Source: Diadophis punctatus similis
Taxonomy: Eukaryota > Chordata > Lepidosauria > Squamata > Dipsadidae
Direction of reading: 5' to 3'
Assembly: GCA_023053685.1 (NCBI GenBank)
Contig: JALIGW010000032.1
Location: 324,585 to 388,584 of the forward strand
DNA: 64,000 bases
Position 1 is the stretch's first letter, and each line of letters opens with the position of its first letter. The translations under genes were made by a program, and so were the position numbers. The notes below the pieces were generated by a model. The model worked only from the letters and a program-made list of their open reading frames with translations, was not told the origin of the DNA and made no database searches. Shown here piece after piece: positions 42,764 through 52,907 of this stretch.

Positions 42764-42880
42764 TTTCAGGCACTCAAGAATGAACTGATATATGAATTCA
42801 GAGACAAATTTTAGGCTAATGCCATGTTCAAACTGAGGATGCTACTTGTAACTGTTATGTTTCTTGACTTCCTTTACCAT

Positions 42881-45507
42881 TTTATTTATTTATTTATTTA
42901 TTTTGTTATTCTTATATGCCGCCCAACTCCCGAAGGACTCAGGGCGGCGTACAACATAAGAAATACAAGAATAGACAAAATTTCAAACAATTTAAAAACA
43001 GTACAAAATTTAAAAAAAAAACAGTATAAAAGCAGCAACAACATCCATCCATTCAACCACATACATACTTGGGGGGTAAGCTCAGATGGAATTAAGCTAT
43101 CCACCCCACCTGCAGGAAGAGCCATGTCTTAACGGCCTTTCGGAAGGCCAGCAGAGTGGGGATGGTTCGGGTCTCTGGGGGGAGTTGGTTCCAGAGCACG
43201 GGGCCAGCCACAGAGAAGGCCCTCCCCCTGGGGCCCGCCAGCCGGCATTGCTTGGCTGACGGGACCCGGAGGAGGCCAACTCTGTGGGCCCTAACCGGTC
43301 GGAGGGAAGTGTGAGGCAGAATGCGGTCCCGGAGATATCCTGGTCCTAAGCCATGAAGGGCTTTAAAGATGGTGATCAACACCTTGAATTGGACCCGGAG
43401 ACCGATGGGCAACCAATGCAGCTGGCGGAGAATCGGTGTCACGTGGGTGTACCTCGGCACACCCACCACAGCACGCACAGCCGCATTTTGCACCAACTGA
43501 AGTCTCCGGATACTCTTCAAGGGTAGCCCCATGTAGAGCGCATTGCAGTAGTCCAAATGCGAGGTGACAAGGGCATGAGTGACCGTGAGTAACGCCTCCT
43601 TCTCCAGATATGGCCGCAGCTGGTGCACCAGGCGAACCTGTGCAAAGGCCCCCCTAGCCACAGCAGAAAGGTGAAGATCTAATTTTAGCTGTGGATCTAG
43701 GAGGACCCCCAAGTTGCGGACCTGGTCTGAGGGAGTCAGTTTCGCACCCTCAAAGACCAAGGAGGGACAGTTATCATGGTCCTTAGGAGGCATTATCCAC
43801 AGCCACTCGGTCTTGTCGGGATTAAGTCTGAGTCTGTTCCTCCCCATCCAGATCTTAACGTCGTCCAGGCATCGGCACATTACATCAACTGCCTCCCTGA
43901 AGTCAGACGGGGTGGTGATGTACAGCTGGGTGTCGTCAGCGTACTGATGGAAACACACCCCATGCCTGCGGATGATCTCACCCAACGGTTTCATGTAGAT
44001 GTTAAACAGGATGGGCGAGAGAACCGACCCCTGGGGCACCCCACATAGTAGGGGCCTAGGGGACGATCTCTGCCCTCCTGCCAACACCGACTGCATCCGA
44101 TCGGCGAGATAAGAGGAGAACCACCGCAAAACGGTGCCTCCCACTCCCAACTCGCCGAGCCGATGCAGAAGGATACCATGGTCAATGGTATCGAAAGCCG
44201 CTGAGAGGTCAAGTAGCACCAGGATGGAGGAGTTCCCCCCATCCCTGGCCCGCCAGAGATCATCCATCAGAGCGACCAAGGCAGTTTCTGTACTGTAGCC
44301 GCGCCTGAAACCCGACTGATAAGGATCTAGATGATCTGTTTCATCCAGGAGCTGCAGAAGCTGGGTCACCACCACCTTCTCTACAACTTTACCTAGAAAA
44401 GGTAAGTTGGAGACTGGACGGTAGTTTTTCAAATCGGCTGGATCCAGGGAAGGCTTCTTCAGGAGGGGTCGCACCACCGCAGCTTTTAATGACTGCGGTA
44501 CGGATCCCTCTCGCAAAGAAGCGGTGATCACCGCCTGGATCCAGCCGCGTGCCACCTCCCTGCTGGCCGAGACCAGCCAGGAGGGGCACGGGTCCAATAA
44601 ACAGGTGGAGGTACCCATCGCTCCCATAGCCCTGTCCACATCCTCGGGAGAAACAGGCCCAAACTCTTCCCATAATGGTGGACTAAGACTCGCCCCTGTC
44701 AACTCTATGGACTCTGCCATGCCGGAGTCCAAATTTGACCGAATCTGAGCGACTTTATCCGACAGAAACTCAGCGAATTCCTCAGCTCTGCCTTGTAAGT
44801 GTTCCTCGCTTCCCCCCTTTTGCAAGGAGGGAGCGAGTCACCCTAAACAAGGCAGCTGGACAAGAATCTGCGGAAGCAAAAAGAGCGGAAAGATAAGATC
44901 GTCTTGCCGCCCTTATCGCCACTAAATAAGATCTGATGTAAATTCTTAATAGTGTTCGGTCAGACTCGGTCTTTTTTTTCCTCCAGCGGCGCTCCAGACG
45001 TCTCTTCTGGCGTTTCATCTCCCGGAGCTCCTCGGTAAACCAGGGAGCTTTCCGGGATCCACTGCCACGGAGAGGTCGCTTAGGCGCAATTCGGTCTAAC
45101 GCCCCTGATGCTGCGATGTTCCAAGCATCCACCAGGGAGTCAGCCGAGTTGTGTACCAGGGTTTCAGGTATTTCCCCAAGCTCCCTCTGGAATCCTTCTG
45201 GCTCCATTAGGCGCCTGGGGCGGAACCACCTAGTCGGTCCCGCCTCCCTGCGGGGGAGGAGTGGGGTTGTGAAATCCAGCCTCAGAAGGAAATGATCTGA
45301 CCATGACAGTGGGGTGGTGACTATATCCCTTATCTTCAGATCATGTCTCCACTGCCCCGAGAGAAACGCTAGGTCAAGTGTGTGACCACCCTCATGGGTC
45401 GGACCTTGAATTACTTGGGTTAGGTCCATGGTTGTCATGGAATCCATGAACTCCTGAGCTGCCCCCGAGGTTTCGCCAGCAGATGGCAGGTTAAAGTCCC
45501 CCAGCAA
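42881..45507 (-). mobile_element. L2-clade LINE, 5'-truncated
   Basis: (TTTA)n tail at 42881-42904, 3' untranslated region, then ORF2 in two frames. The 5' end stops inside the endonuclease at the LGDFNL motif, where sequence changes to unrelated DNA near 45507. Confidence 0.92.
43092..45507 (-). pseudogene. L2 ORF2 with a single frameshift
   Basis: Frame 1 (45507 to about 44815) gives LGDFNL, SWSDHFLLRLDF and the linker. Frame 2 (44825 to 43092) gives the whole reverse transcriptase with LLDLSAAFDTIDH, GVPQGSVLSP and YADDTQLYI, then PRYTHVTPILRQLHWLPI. The break lies in the CCCCCCTTTTG run at about 44812-44822, where the intact copy at 29385 has one T fewer. No other stop. A young copy disabled by truncation and one homopolymer slip, or a sequencing error there. 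Confidence 0.9.
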
Positions 45508-45593
45508 TTTTTGCCTACAGATTATAGGCAATGTATCTCAAGATATCCACCTCCATTCCCCCTACTACTGATTATGCATTTAGAATCTTAATA

Positions 45594-46354
45594 ACAGTAG
45601 GGATAGCACTTGGACTTATATACGGCTTCATAGTGCTTTACAGCCCTTTCTAAGCAGTTTACAGAGTTAGCACGTTGCCCCCAACAATCCGGGTCCTCAT
45701 TTTACTCACCTTGGAAGGATGAGTCAACCTTGAGCTGGTCGGGATCGAACTCCAAGCAGTGGGGAGAATTAGCCTGCAATACTGCATTCTAACTATTGTG
45801 CCCCCCCCCCACGAGAACTAATAGCAATAGCACTTAGACATATACCATTTCACTTTGCTTCACAGCCCTCTCTAAGTGGTTTACTGAGTCAGCATATTGT
45901 CCCCAACAATCTGGGTCCTCATTTAACTGACCTCGGAAAGATTGAAGGCTGAGTCAAGGTGGCAGTTGGCAGAGTTAGCCTGCAATACTGCATTCTAACT
46001 ACTGCGCCGCCATAGCTCTTAATGCATTAAACTGGGTATGTTTTAACAGTCTACCTGGAATATCCTTAGAAAAACTCTGATTTATTATTAAAGGTACATT
46101 AAGATTTTATTTATTTATTTATTTGTGAGATTTATATACCGCCTCACAGTGCAAGCACTCTCTAAGCAGTTTACACCAGTAAGCAATGTATATTTACATT
46201 GCCCCCAACAATCTGGGTCCTCTTTTTACCTACCTCGGAAGGATGGAAGGCTGAGTCAACCTTGAGCCGGTGAGATTTGAACCGCTGACCTGCGGATCAC
46301 AGTCAGCTAAAGTGGCCTGCAGTACTGCCTCTAACCACTGCGTCACCTTGGCTC
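45594..46354 (-). mobile_element. Three minus-strand tRNA-derived SINEs in a row
   Basis: Copies at about 45594-45800, 45822-46017 and 46110-46354, each with the ACAGCCCT(T/C)TCTAAG, CAACAATC(C/T)GGGTCCTC and GGCTGAGTCAA blocks. The middle one lacks about 40 bp in the body. A C-rich homopolymer (45800-45811) separates the first two; a TTTA run precedes the third. Confidence 0.85.
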
Positions 46355-46448
46355 CATTTGTTCATGCAAGTACCAGCAGTTAAACTTCACTCAACGTATC
46401 AACTAGTCTTCCTATATATGTGTCAGACATGTTCCTTAGATATGGATT

Positions 46449-46957
46449 CAGATATTCCTCGACTTACGACCACAATGGAGGCCAACATTTCTGTTGCTCA
46501 GCAAGACCGGCTCTCTGGAATACACTTCCCCCAGAGATCCGCATTATTCCCACCCTGCCAGCCTTCAGAAAAGCACTAAAAACCTGGCTTTGTCGACAGG
46601 CCTGGGGCCAATGATTTTAATACAACACCGATCATTCTTGGCCCCATGAATGATTTATTGTATGGGTTTTTAAATTGTGGGTTTTAATGTTTTTTTCAAT
46701 GTTTTAATATCTATTGTTTTTAATGCTTTTCATATTTGCTGTTGCATGTGAATTTTTACTGTTGTGAGCTGCCCAGAGTCTCTGTGGAGTGGGCGGCATA
46801 CAAATGCAATAAATAAATAAATAAATAAATAAATAAACAAACAAACAAACAAACAAACAAACAAATAAATGAATGAATAAATGAATGAATGAATGAATGA
46901 ATGAATGAATAAATAAATAAATAAATAAATGAATAAATGAATGAATGAATGAATGAA

Positions 46958-47036
<79 letters not shown>

Positions 47037-47359
47037 GACAGTTTTTAAGTGAATTTTGCCCCATTTACGACCCTTCTTGCCACGGGTGTTAAGTGAATTG
47101 CTGCAGTTGTCCAGTTAGTAACACGGTTGTTAAGTGAATCTGGCTTCCCCATTGACTTTGCTTTGCAGAAGGTCGCAAAAGGGGACTACGTGACCCCGGG
47201 ATACTGCAACCATCATAAATATGAGTGAGTTGCCAAGCGTCTGAATTTTGATCGTTTGACCGCGGGGATGCTCCAATGGCCGTACGTATGAAAGACACTT
47301 TTCCCAGTAGTAACTTCGAACGGTCACCCAATGAACTGTTGTATTTCAAGGACTATCTG
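46449..47359. mobile_element. Tigger/mariner-like MITE split by an L2
   Basis: Left part 46449-46507 (CAGATATTCCTCGACTTACG) and right part 47035-47359 (to GGACTATCTG, followed by TA) join to the family sequence of 12787-13179. The L2 between them has the 5-bp flank AAGAC on both sides (46503-46507, 47035-47039). Confidence 0.88.
46508..47034 (+). mobile_element. L2 3' end with 220-bp tetranucleotide tail, nested
   Basis: CTCTCTGGAATACACTTCCC onward corresponds to the LWNQLPPEIR...TWLF end of L2. 3' end has GTGAGCTGCCCAGAGTC and GGGCGGCATACAAATG. Tail from 46810 mixes AAAT, AAAC and AATG units. Confidence 0.88.
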
Positions 47360-47364
47360 TATCC

Positions 47365-47965
47365 AAAAAGGCCAACGCAGTCCTGAGCTGCATAAATAGA
47401 GGGATACAATCAAGGACCAGAGAGGTACTAGTACCACTCTATAAAGCCTTGGTCAGACCACACCTAGAGTACTGCATCCAGTTTTGGTCACCACACTACA
47501 AAAAAGACATTGAAACCCTAGAGAAAGTGCAGAAGAGAGCAACCAGGATGATAAAGGGTCTGGAAAATAAAACATACAAAGAGCGGTTGCAGGAACTGAG
47601 CTTGGCCAGTCTGGCGAAGAGAAGGACCAGGGGTGACATGATAGCAGTGTTCCAATACTTGAGGGGCTGCCACAGAGAGGAGGGGGTCAGGCTGTTCTCT
47701 ATGGCACCAGAAAGCCAAACAAGGAATAATGGATGGAAGCTGACCAAGGAGAGATTCAACCTGGAAGGGAGGAGAAACTTTCTGATGTGAGAGCGATCAA
47801 CCAGTGGAACAGCTTGCCAGCGGAGGTTGTGAGAGTCCCAACACTTGCGACCTTCAAGGGGAGACTGGACTGGCATCTGTCTCAAATGTTGTAGGAACTC
47901 CTGCTTGAGCAGGGGGTTGGACTAGATGACCTACAATGTCCCTTCCAACTCTAATAATAAATCTA
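47365..47965 (+). mobile_element. CR1 LINE 3' part (AATCTAAATC-tailed)
   Basis: A 113-codon frame (47449-47790) is nearly identical in protein to the copy at 2520-3077 (VRPHLEYCIQFWSPHYKK), with one frameshift after RRNFLM. Ends with repeats of AAATCTA. Confidence 0.92.
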
Positions 47966-48114
47966 AAAAAATCTAAATCTAAAGATTTACATTTACATAA
48001 CTCAGGATACATGAAGATTATGGGCTGTTTTAAAAGGAGATTTAGATTTCTGTGTTTCTATAACATTTGCCAATAGAAGAGAATATTTTTGTAGCTCAGG
48101 GTTGAAATGAAGGG

Positions 48115-48305
48115 CCCGTAAAGCTCTCTGAACTTGGTTGTTTCCTGGCAGACATTTCATTACCCAACTAGGTAACACCATCAGTGCTAGTAAGGAATGG
48201 GGTTTGAAAGTCCCACCCTCTTCTAGCATTGCTGATGTTACTTAGTTGGGTAATGAAATGTCTGCAAGAAAACAACCACGTTCAGTGAACACCAAGGATG
48301 CCAAA
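48115..48305. mobile_element. Penelope-like remnant: inverted hammerhead-like motifs
   Basis: Two inverted copies of one block: AGACATTTCATTACCCAACT (48150) and its complement around AGTTGGGTAATGAAATGTCT (48244). In each, CTGATG(A/G)/CTGATG, the TTACC...GGTAA stem and GAAA appear in hammerhead order. Outer parts TCTCTGAACTTGG and TTCAGTGAACACCAAGGA also correspond. Confidence 0.6.
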
Positions 48306-48306
48306 A

Positions 48307-48483
48307 TGGTGGGACTTTAATGACGTGGTTGTAACTTCTATCTTGATTATTTTAACCCTGTCAGCCTTGTGCATGCCACGGTCTTCGCTCTATTTAATCT
48401 ATCTAATGCACAATACAATTTAACATTTGCTTCAAATGGTTGGGGTTTTTCGGATAACCACACAATGTCATCTGCAAGCAAAC
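48307..48483 (-). mobile_element. RTE-type LINE fragment, RT motif C side
   Basis: Minus strand gives LADDIVWLSEK and VKLYCALDRLN-type sequence, which fits the ADD motif and following helix of an RTE reverse transcriptase. Continues beyond the LTR at 49030-49330. Confidence 0.6.
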
Positions 48484-49029
48484 TGTTATGGCCTGTCGGT
48501 CGCCAGCCCCTCCAGCAGCCGAATCAGAGGAGGAGGAGGAAGAGGAGGCGTGGGAGTCAGGGTCAGCATCAAGGCAACCTGAGAGCTCCAAGGGGGAAGA
48601 GGGAATGGAGCTGGCAGAAAGAGAGAGAGAGAGAGGGAGGGAGGGGGAGAGAGGGGGGGGCAGAGCCTGGGCTGTCCGTCAGCCCTCAGATGGAGAGTCA
48701 ACAGCCCCCAGGACTGGAGGTGGCTGATGAGGAAGAGGAGGAACAGCTGGATCCAGTGCCTGATGCGTGGATGCGCAGAAGGCAGAGGAGAGAAGAGCTG
48801 TGGAAACCTATGGGCAGATCCTTGGGAAGAGCCACTCTAGCTCTGGGGATAAAAGGCAGGGGGCGGAGATGAATAGATGTGGCAGACAACTATTCATCCC
48901 CTGGCTGGCCGGACTTGTTAGCCTGCGTTGAGAGAGAAACTTTTTGCCGGGGCTGCTGGTGCTCCTAATAAAGGAATCTTTGTGTTAACTTCAGAGGGTT
49001 TGTCGTGTTTGGGGAGCTGGGTCAGAACA
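48484..49029 (+). mobile_element. Solo LTR, family A
   Basis: 546 bp, starts TGTTATGGCC, ends GGGTCAGAACA, perfect 5-bp duplication CAAAC (48479-48483, 49030-49034). GGGATAAAAGGC TATA box near 48847. About 85-90 percent similar by eye to 1255-1788; extra GA-rich sequence at 48616-48660 accounts for the length difference. Confidence 0.92.
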
Positions 49030-49330
49030 CAAACACATTCATAATCAAAACCCCTAAACACCGTACCTCTAACAGCCCTGCAAATATTCTTTATGTATTT
49101 TCTGTAAATGTATTTCATATCCAAGGGAACATCGCACATTATTTAAGTAGAATTGTTCCTTAAGTGCACCATTTATTTTCATTCCTGCTTTACTTTCCTT
49201 ATGTACCTCTCTTATCACTTTTGGGAACCAACCTTCCGCTCCATATCTGCTCAAACATACCATAAATCAAATCTATTCATTTTATCATATGCTTTCTCTA
49301 AATCAACAAATACACAATAAACTCTTAGAT
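49030..49330 (-). mobile_element. RTE-type LINE fragment, RT motif A side
   Basis: Minus strand translates to VFVDLEKAYDKMNRFDLWYV (motif A with D), then, after a frameshift, YGAEGWFPKVIREVHKESKA and MKINGAL. This is the classic RTE fingers-palm region. Together with 48307-48483 it is one element split by the solo LTR. Confidence 0.75.
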
Positions 49331-49785
49331 GCATTCATCATTTATTCAGTCAGCACTGGAATTGTGGTTGGCTAGAAAAAGAAATGCTGTGCAAGTTTAC
49401 ACAATTCCATTTTAGAGTGTAAACATTTTCTTGGCATTTTAATGTCCAATGTATCAATCGAAGGATGGATTTTAAGATGCTAAAAAAAATTATTTTAGAT
49501 TCCAGGAGATCACAGCCTGCAATTATTGCTAAGATAATCAATCACTTGGAATTGTACAAACAGGAAAACTTGCCCAATACCTAAGAAACACATGTGAAAG
49601 CACCTCCCAGAAGAAATAATGTTTTGTTTGGTCTACAGCTTGGTGGGTTTTATAGTGAACCTGGGCTGTGTTACCACATTTTCAAGGAGCCATAAACATG
49701 TCTTTGGAGGCTTAGCTGCAACTGGAATTTGAGCAGAGAATTAAGTGAAGTTCTGAGACAGCACTTTGTAACTAAAGCTCCATTT
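49331..49785. other. No recognisable feature
   Basis: AT-rich, no frame of note, no terminus recognised. Confidence 0.5.
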
Positions 49786-49833
49786 AAAAAGGTAAAGGTT
49801 TCACCTGTCTAGTTCTGCCTGACTCTAGGGGTG
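49786..49833 (-). mobile_element. Sauria-type SINE tail scrap
   Basis: AAAGGTAAAGGTTTCACCTG and CTGCCTGACTCTAGGGG match the BovB-like tail of the SINE at 11750. Confidence 0.6.
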
Positions 49834-49839
49834 TTGGAA

Positions 49840-50515
49840 TTCATTGTTGGAATGTATTTCTAATGCAACAACTACAGTAGTATTCAGCCAGTAGATGGCA
49901 GTGTTTAGAAGTGTCTATGGCAGCGGTTCTTAACCTGTGGGTCGCGACAGGTTTCGAACGACCCTTTCACAGGGGTCGCCTAAGAACATCGGAAAACACA
50001 TATTTCCGATGGTCTTAGGAACTGAGACACTGCTCCTCTATCCATCTCCAGGAGGGTCCACCCACTTGCAAATAGACTACTGCAAAAAAAAAAAAATCTG
50101 TAGCATGGAAACTTCTGAGCATGCACAAAAGCTGAATTTCCGGCACTGCGCATGCGTCACCATCTTGTTTTCGGCTTTTTTTGCAATTTTTGTTTAAAAA
50201 TTGGCACTGCACATGCGTGCACGTACAAAGCGCACGTGCGCTCACGAGGTGTGGAAACGCAGCGCATGAGGAAGCGAACCGGCAGCGAGGTAAGTTAGAA
50301 CCTACCCCTGAGTTTCCTAATAATTTTATTATTTTATGGTTGGGGGTCACCACAACATGAGGAACTGTATTAAAGGGTCGCGGCGTTAGGAAGGTTGAGA
50401 ACCACTGAATCCAAGTAGAATTTCCTGTTTCTTGTTACAGTAAAACAGTTGAGCAGTAAAGCACATGGTGACTGTACTCTTTGTATGCTCTGTGGTGCTT
50501 TATATTATAGGAAGA
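49840..50515 (+). mobile_element. LTR-like repeat (family D) interrupted by SPIN
   Basis: TGTTGGAATGTATTTCTAAT, TATTCAGCCAGTAGATGGCA before and AGCAGTAAAGCACATGGTGA, TGCTCTGTGGTGCTTTATAT after the SPIN copy. Same family as 24946-25840 on the other strand. Confidence 0.65.
49921..50407. mobile_element. SPIN (Space Invaders) hAT element, non-autonomous, with internal insertion
   Basis: Starts CAGCGGTTCTTAACCTGTGG and GTCGCGAC, has ACGACCCTTTCACAGGGGTC and the inverted ATCGGAAAACACATATTTCCG, and ends GGTTGAGAACCACTG after GTCACCACAACATGAGGAAC. These match the published SPIN consensus as I remember it. The middle (about 50055-50310) holds part of another family, ending GAACCTACCCCTG. No transposase. 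Flanks GTCTATGG and AATCCAAG do not match, so one edge may have been deleted. SPIN is known for repeated horizontal transfer, including into squamates. Confidence 0.9.
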
Positions 50516-50524
50516 ATAATCTGA

Positions 50525-50885
50525 TCCGGTTCCAAGCTGGGAAAAAATAGCTGGAAATAAAATGGAGGCTGGCTGGTTGGAAAGAAAGTCTCTGTTTATT
50601 TGGGTACCAGAAACTTCAGTGACAGTAGCATGTTTCTGGGATGGCTGCCCCAATGGCTGAGTGAGTGGATGGATCTTTATAGGGCTCTGGGGTTTGGTGA
50701 TTGAAATGCTCCAGGGGGGTTGTGCAATGTAGGGAGCCTTGTGTCTTTTACTATTTCAATGATGGTGGGTTAATCCTATTATGTACTAAAGATCCTGTCC
50801 TGTCCTTGGAGCTGGTTGGGGGAATGCACATGCTTATCACCATCGGTTCCAGGGAACTGTGGCTGAAGGCATTTTATTTATTCAT
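50525..50885 (-). mobile_element. LTR, family B, partial
   Basis: Plus strand TGGAAATAAAATGGAGGCTG, GAGTGAGTGGATGGATCTTT, TCTGGGGTTTGGTGATTGAA are the reverse complement of 13590-13935. Truncated at a TTTATT run near 50880. Confidence 0.75.
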
Positions 50886-50892
50886 TTATTTA

Positions 50893-51046
50893 CCCAGCTG
50901 CTGTGGCCTAGAGGTGGAGCTCTTGCCTTGCAATCAGGAGGTTGTGAGTTCAATCCTAGGTAGAAGCAGATGTAGGGTCTCCTGCTTGGGCAGGGGGTTG
51001 GACTAGATGACCTGCAAGGTCCCTTCCAACTCTGTTAATCTGTTAA
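50893..51046 (+). mobile_element. CR1-tailed SINE
   Basis: tRNA-like head with GTGGCCTAGAGGTGGAGC (A box) and GTGAGTTCAATCC (B box), a short linker, then the complete CR1 terminus GGGTCTCCTGCTTGGGCAGG ... GGTCCCTTCCAACTCTGTTA. The CR1 end would let CR1 reverse transcriptase mobilise it. Comparable to the CR1-tailed SINE known from turtles. Confidence 0.8.
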
Positions 51047-51395
51047 AGATTGGTTATCTATTTATGAATAGATTGTCCCAGTCTTTCTTAATAGGCACAA
51101 AATTTCCATCTTTAAAAGCTTGGGGCTATGGGGCTGAGTTCTCCATTTCTCCTTTGGGGAAATATAATATTCTGCCTCTTTTAATATCCCCCAAAATATT
51201 TCATTCTCTAGGAGGGAGGGACTTCCCACACCATGAAACTTCCACCCACTTCATCCTCATATTGATTATTTGGTAGACCAGAAACCTGCTAATTTTGCAA
51301 CCTTACAAATACAGGGCTTCACCAGGAAGATTGTTTTGCAGTTCATTTTGTGTGTCCTTCCTCTTCTTGGTAGCAGATTTCTCCAACTCCACATG
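51047..51395 (+). other. Family C repeat and flank
   Basis: 51150-51225 (ATATTCTGCCTCTTTTAATA, TTTCATTCTCTAGGAGGG) matches 21235-21325. The rest is unassigned. Confidence 0.4.
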
Positions 51396-51397
51396 TA

Positions 51398-51977
51398 CCC
51401 TGTTTCCAGAGGTGGGTTCCTGCCGGAGCTGCCTGGTACACAGCTCCGGTAGGGAGCGGTGGATTTTGCAACCGCTCCGGAGCCCTCTCTGCCGGTCCAC
51501 CAGGTGCGTCGCCATTTTTTCCCGGTGATTTTCGGTGATTTTCAGGTGATTTTGCTTCTGCGCATGTGCGAAAGCAAAATCACGCCGAAATCTCACAAGG
51601 GGACGCGCGCGTGCATGAGATTTCAGCGAGATTTTGCCTCTGCGCATGTGCAGAAGCAAAATCGTGCTGAAATCTCACACGCGCGCGCGTCCCTTCACAA
51701 GATTTCGGTGAGATTTTGCTTCCGCGCATGCGCAGAAGCAAAATTGCGCGAGGGGTCACATGTGCGCGTAGTGAGCGTGCGCCCCCGAAGCGTGGAGATG
51801 CGTGTGCATGGCTCCGGCAGCGAGGTAAGTAAGCAGCCCCCCCACCTGTTTCCCCAAAATAAGATATCCCCTGATAATAAGCCCAATCAGGGTTTTGAGT
51901 GCATGGCAATAAGGCCAAGCGCTTATTTCTGGGTTCAAAAAAATATAAGACAGGGTCTTATTTTCGGGGAAACACAG
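51398..51977. mobile_element. Palindromic MITE (CTGTGTTTCCCC ends) split by a hAT
   Basis: Left end CCCTGTTTCC (51398-51407), right part from 51845 to CGGGGAAACACAG at 51977, TA at both edges (51396-51397, 51978-51979). Inner inverted pair AAAATAAGATATCCCCTGAT / GGGTCTTATTTTCGGGG. About 134 bp when the insertion is removed. Confidence 0.75.
51407..51844. mobile_element. hAT-type MITE (GGTGGGTTCC family) nested in the MITE
   Basis: Starts CAGAGGTGGGTTCCTGCC. The flank CCTGTTTC occurs at 51399-51406 and again at 51845-51852, a perfect 8-bp duplication. The right terminus lacks its last few bases (ends CCCCCCCA). Rich in repeated GATTTTGCTTC / GAAGCAAAATC and in GCGCATGYGC palindromes; CGCGCATGCGCA at 51723-51734. 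Confidence 0.85.
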
Positions 51978-51979
51978 TA

Positions 51980-52905
51980 GCCATACCAGTCCTAATTTAT
52001 CCCTTTTTGTTTTGTTCAAAAAGAGGAAGGAAGGACATGGACACATATTTTAGAAGAACAGTTTTTACGGAATATTCTGAATTTCTCCACCTTTGTTTCA
52101 CGTTGAATGCATTCAATCCAGAGTCTATAAGATAGAGAATTTGTTAGGATGAGAATAAAATCTCATAGAGGCGACGTTTGGATCTTTACTTGGAATTCAG
52201 ACAGTTAGAAATAAAACCGAGATTAAATGTCCAATAGAAAATATTTATTTCAGTACAAAAACAATAAATCCTGAATAATTACATCTTTGCTAAGAAACAC
52301 GACCGTTCAGGTCAAGAGCTAAGGCAGAAGAGAAATTAATGGTGGATTAGGAATGTAGACATGCGCAAAACATCATATCACGTGTTCTGCTTCTATTGGA
52401 ATGTACCATCATATTAGGATAGGGGTGTATCACCCTGCATAGACTCACAACTGACAATATTCACATCGTGACAGAATTGTTTGGCTGTCCAATTCACAAC
52501 CCATCTCCTTCACGAGAAGGCTTGAAAGGCAGAAATATTAGCTTAAACCCTAAGGATAATTCTAGGCAGACCTGAAGTGTTTCCATCTTCCCATAAAACA
52601 AACTATTTTCAAAGGAACGGAATGAAGAGTCAGCTATTCAGTATGAAATTGCAAAACAATAAAAAAAAAGTTCCACTTATTCAATAAGTGGTATCTAGCT
52701 TTTCTCGGCTTTTTCTTCCAACTTGTGAGTTCAGGAAAGCCAATTTTATAAAAGATAATGAAGAATTCAGAAGAAAGAAAATAAAAATAAACGTAGTATA
52801 TAGCACAGTCCGTTCCCTGGTTATCACCCTCAAGTCTCTTAGAAAGGGATCCGTAATATCTCCCATAATGGAAGTCATTTCTTCACCAAGGAAAAGAATA
52901 TAAAA
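51980..52905. other. No recognisable feature
   Basis: 925 bp of AT-rich, higher-complexity DNA. Frames do not exceed 78 codons and carry no motif. Probably unique sequence. Confidence 0.5.
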
Positions 52906-52907
52906 AG

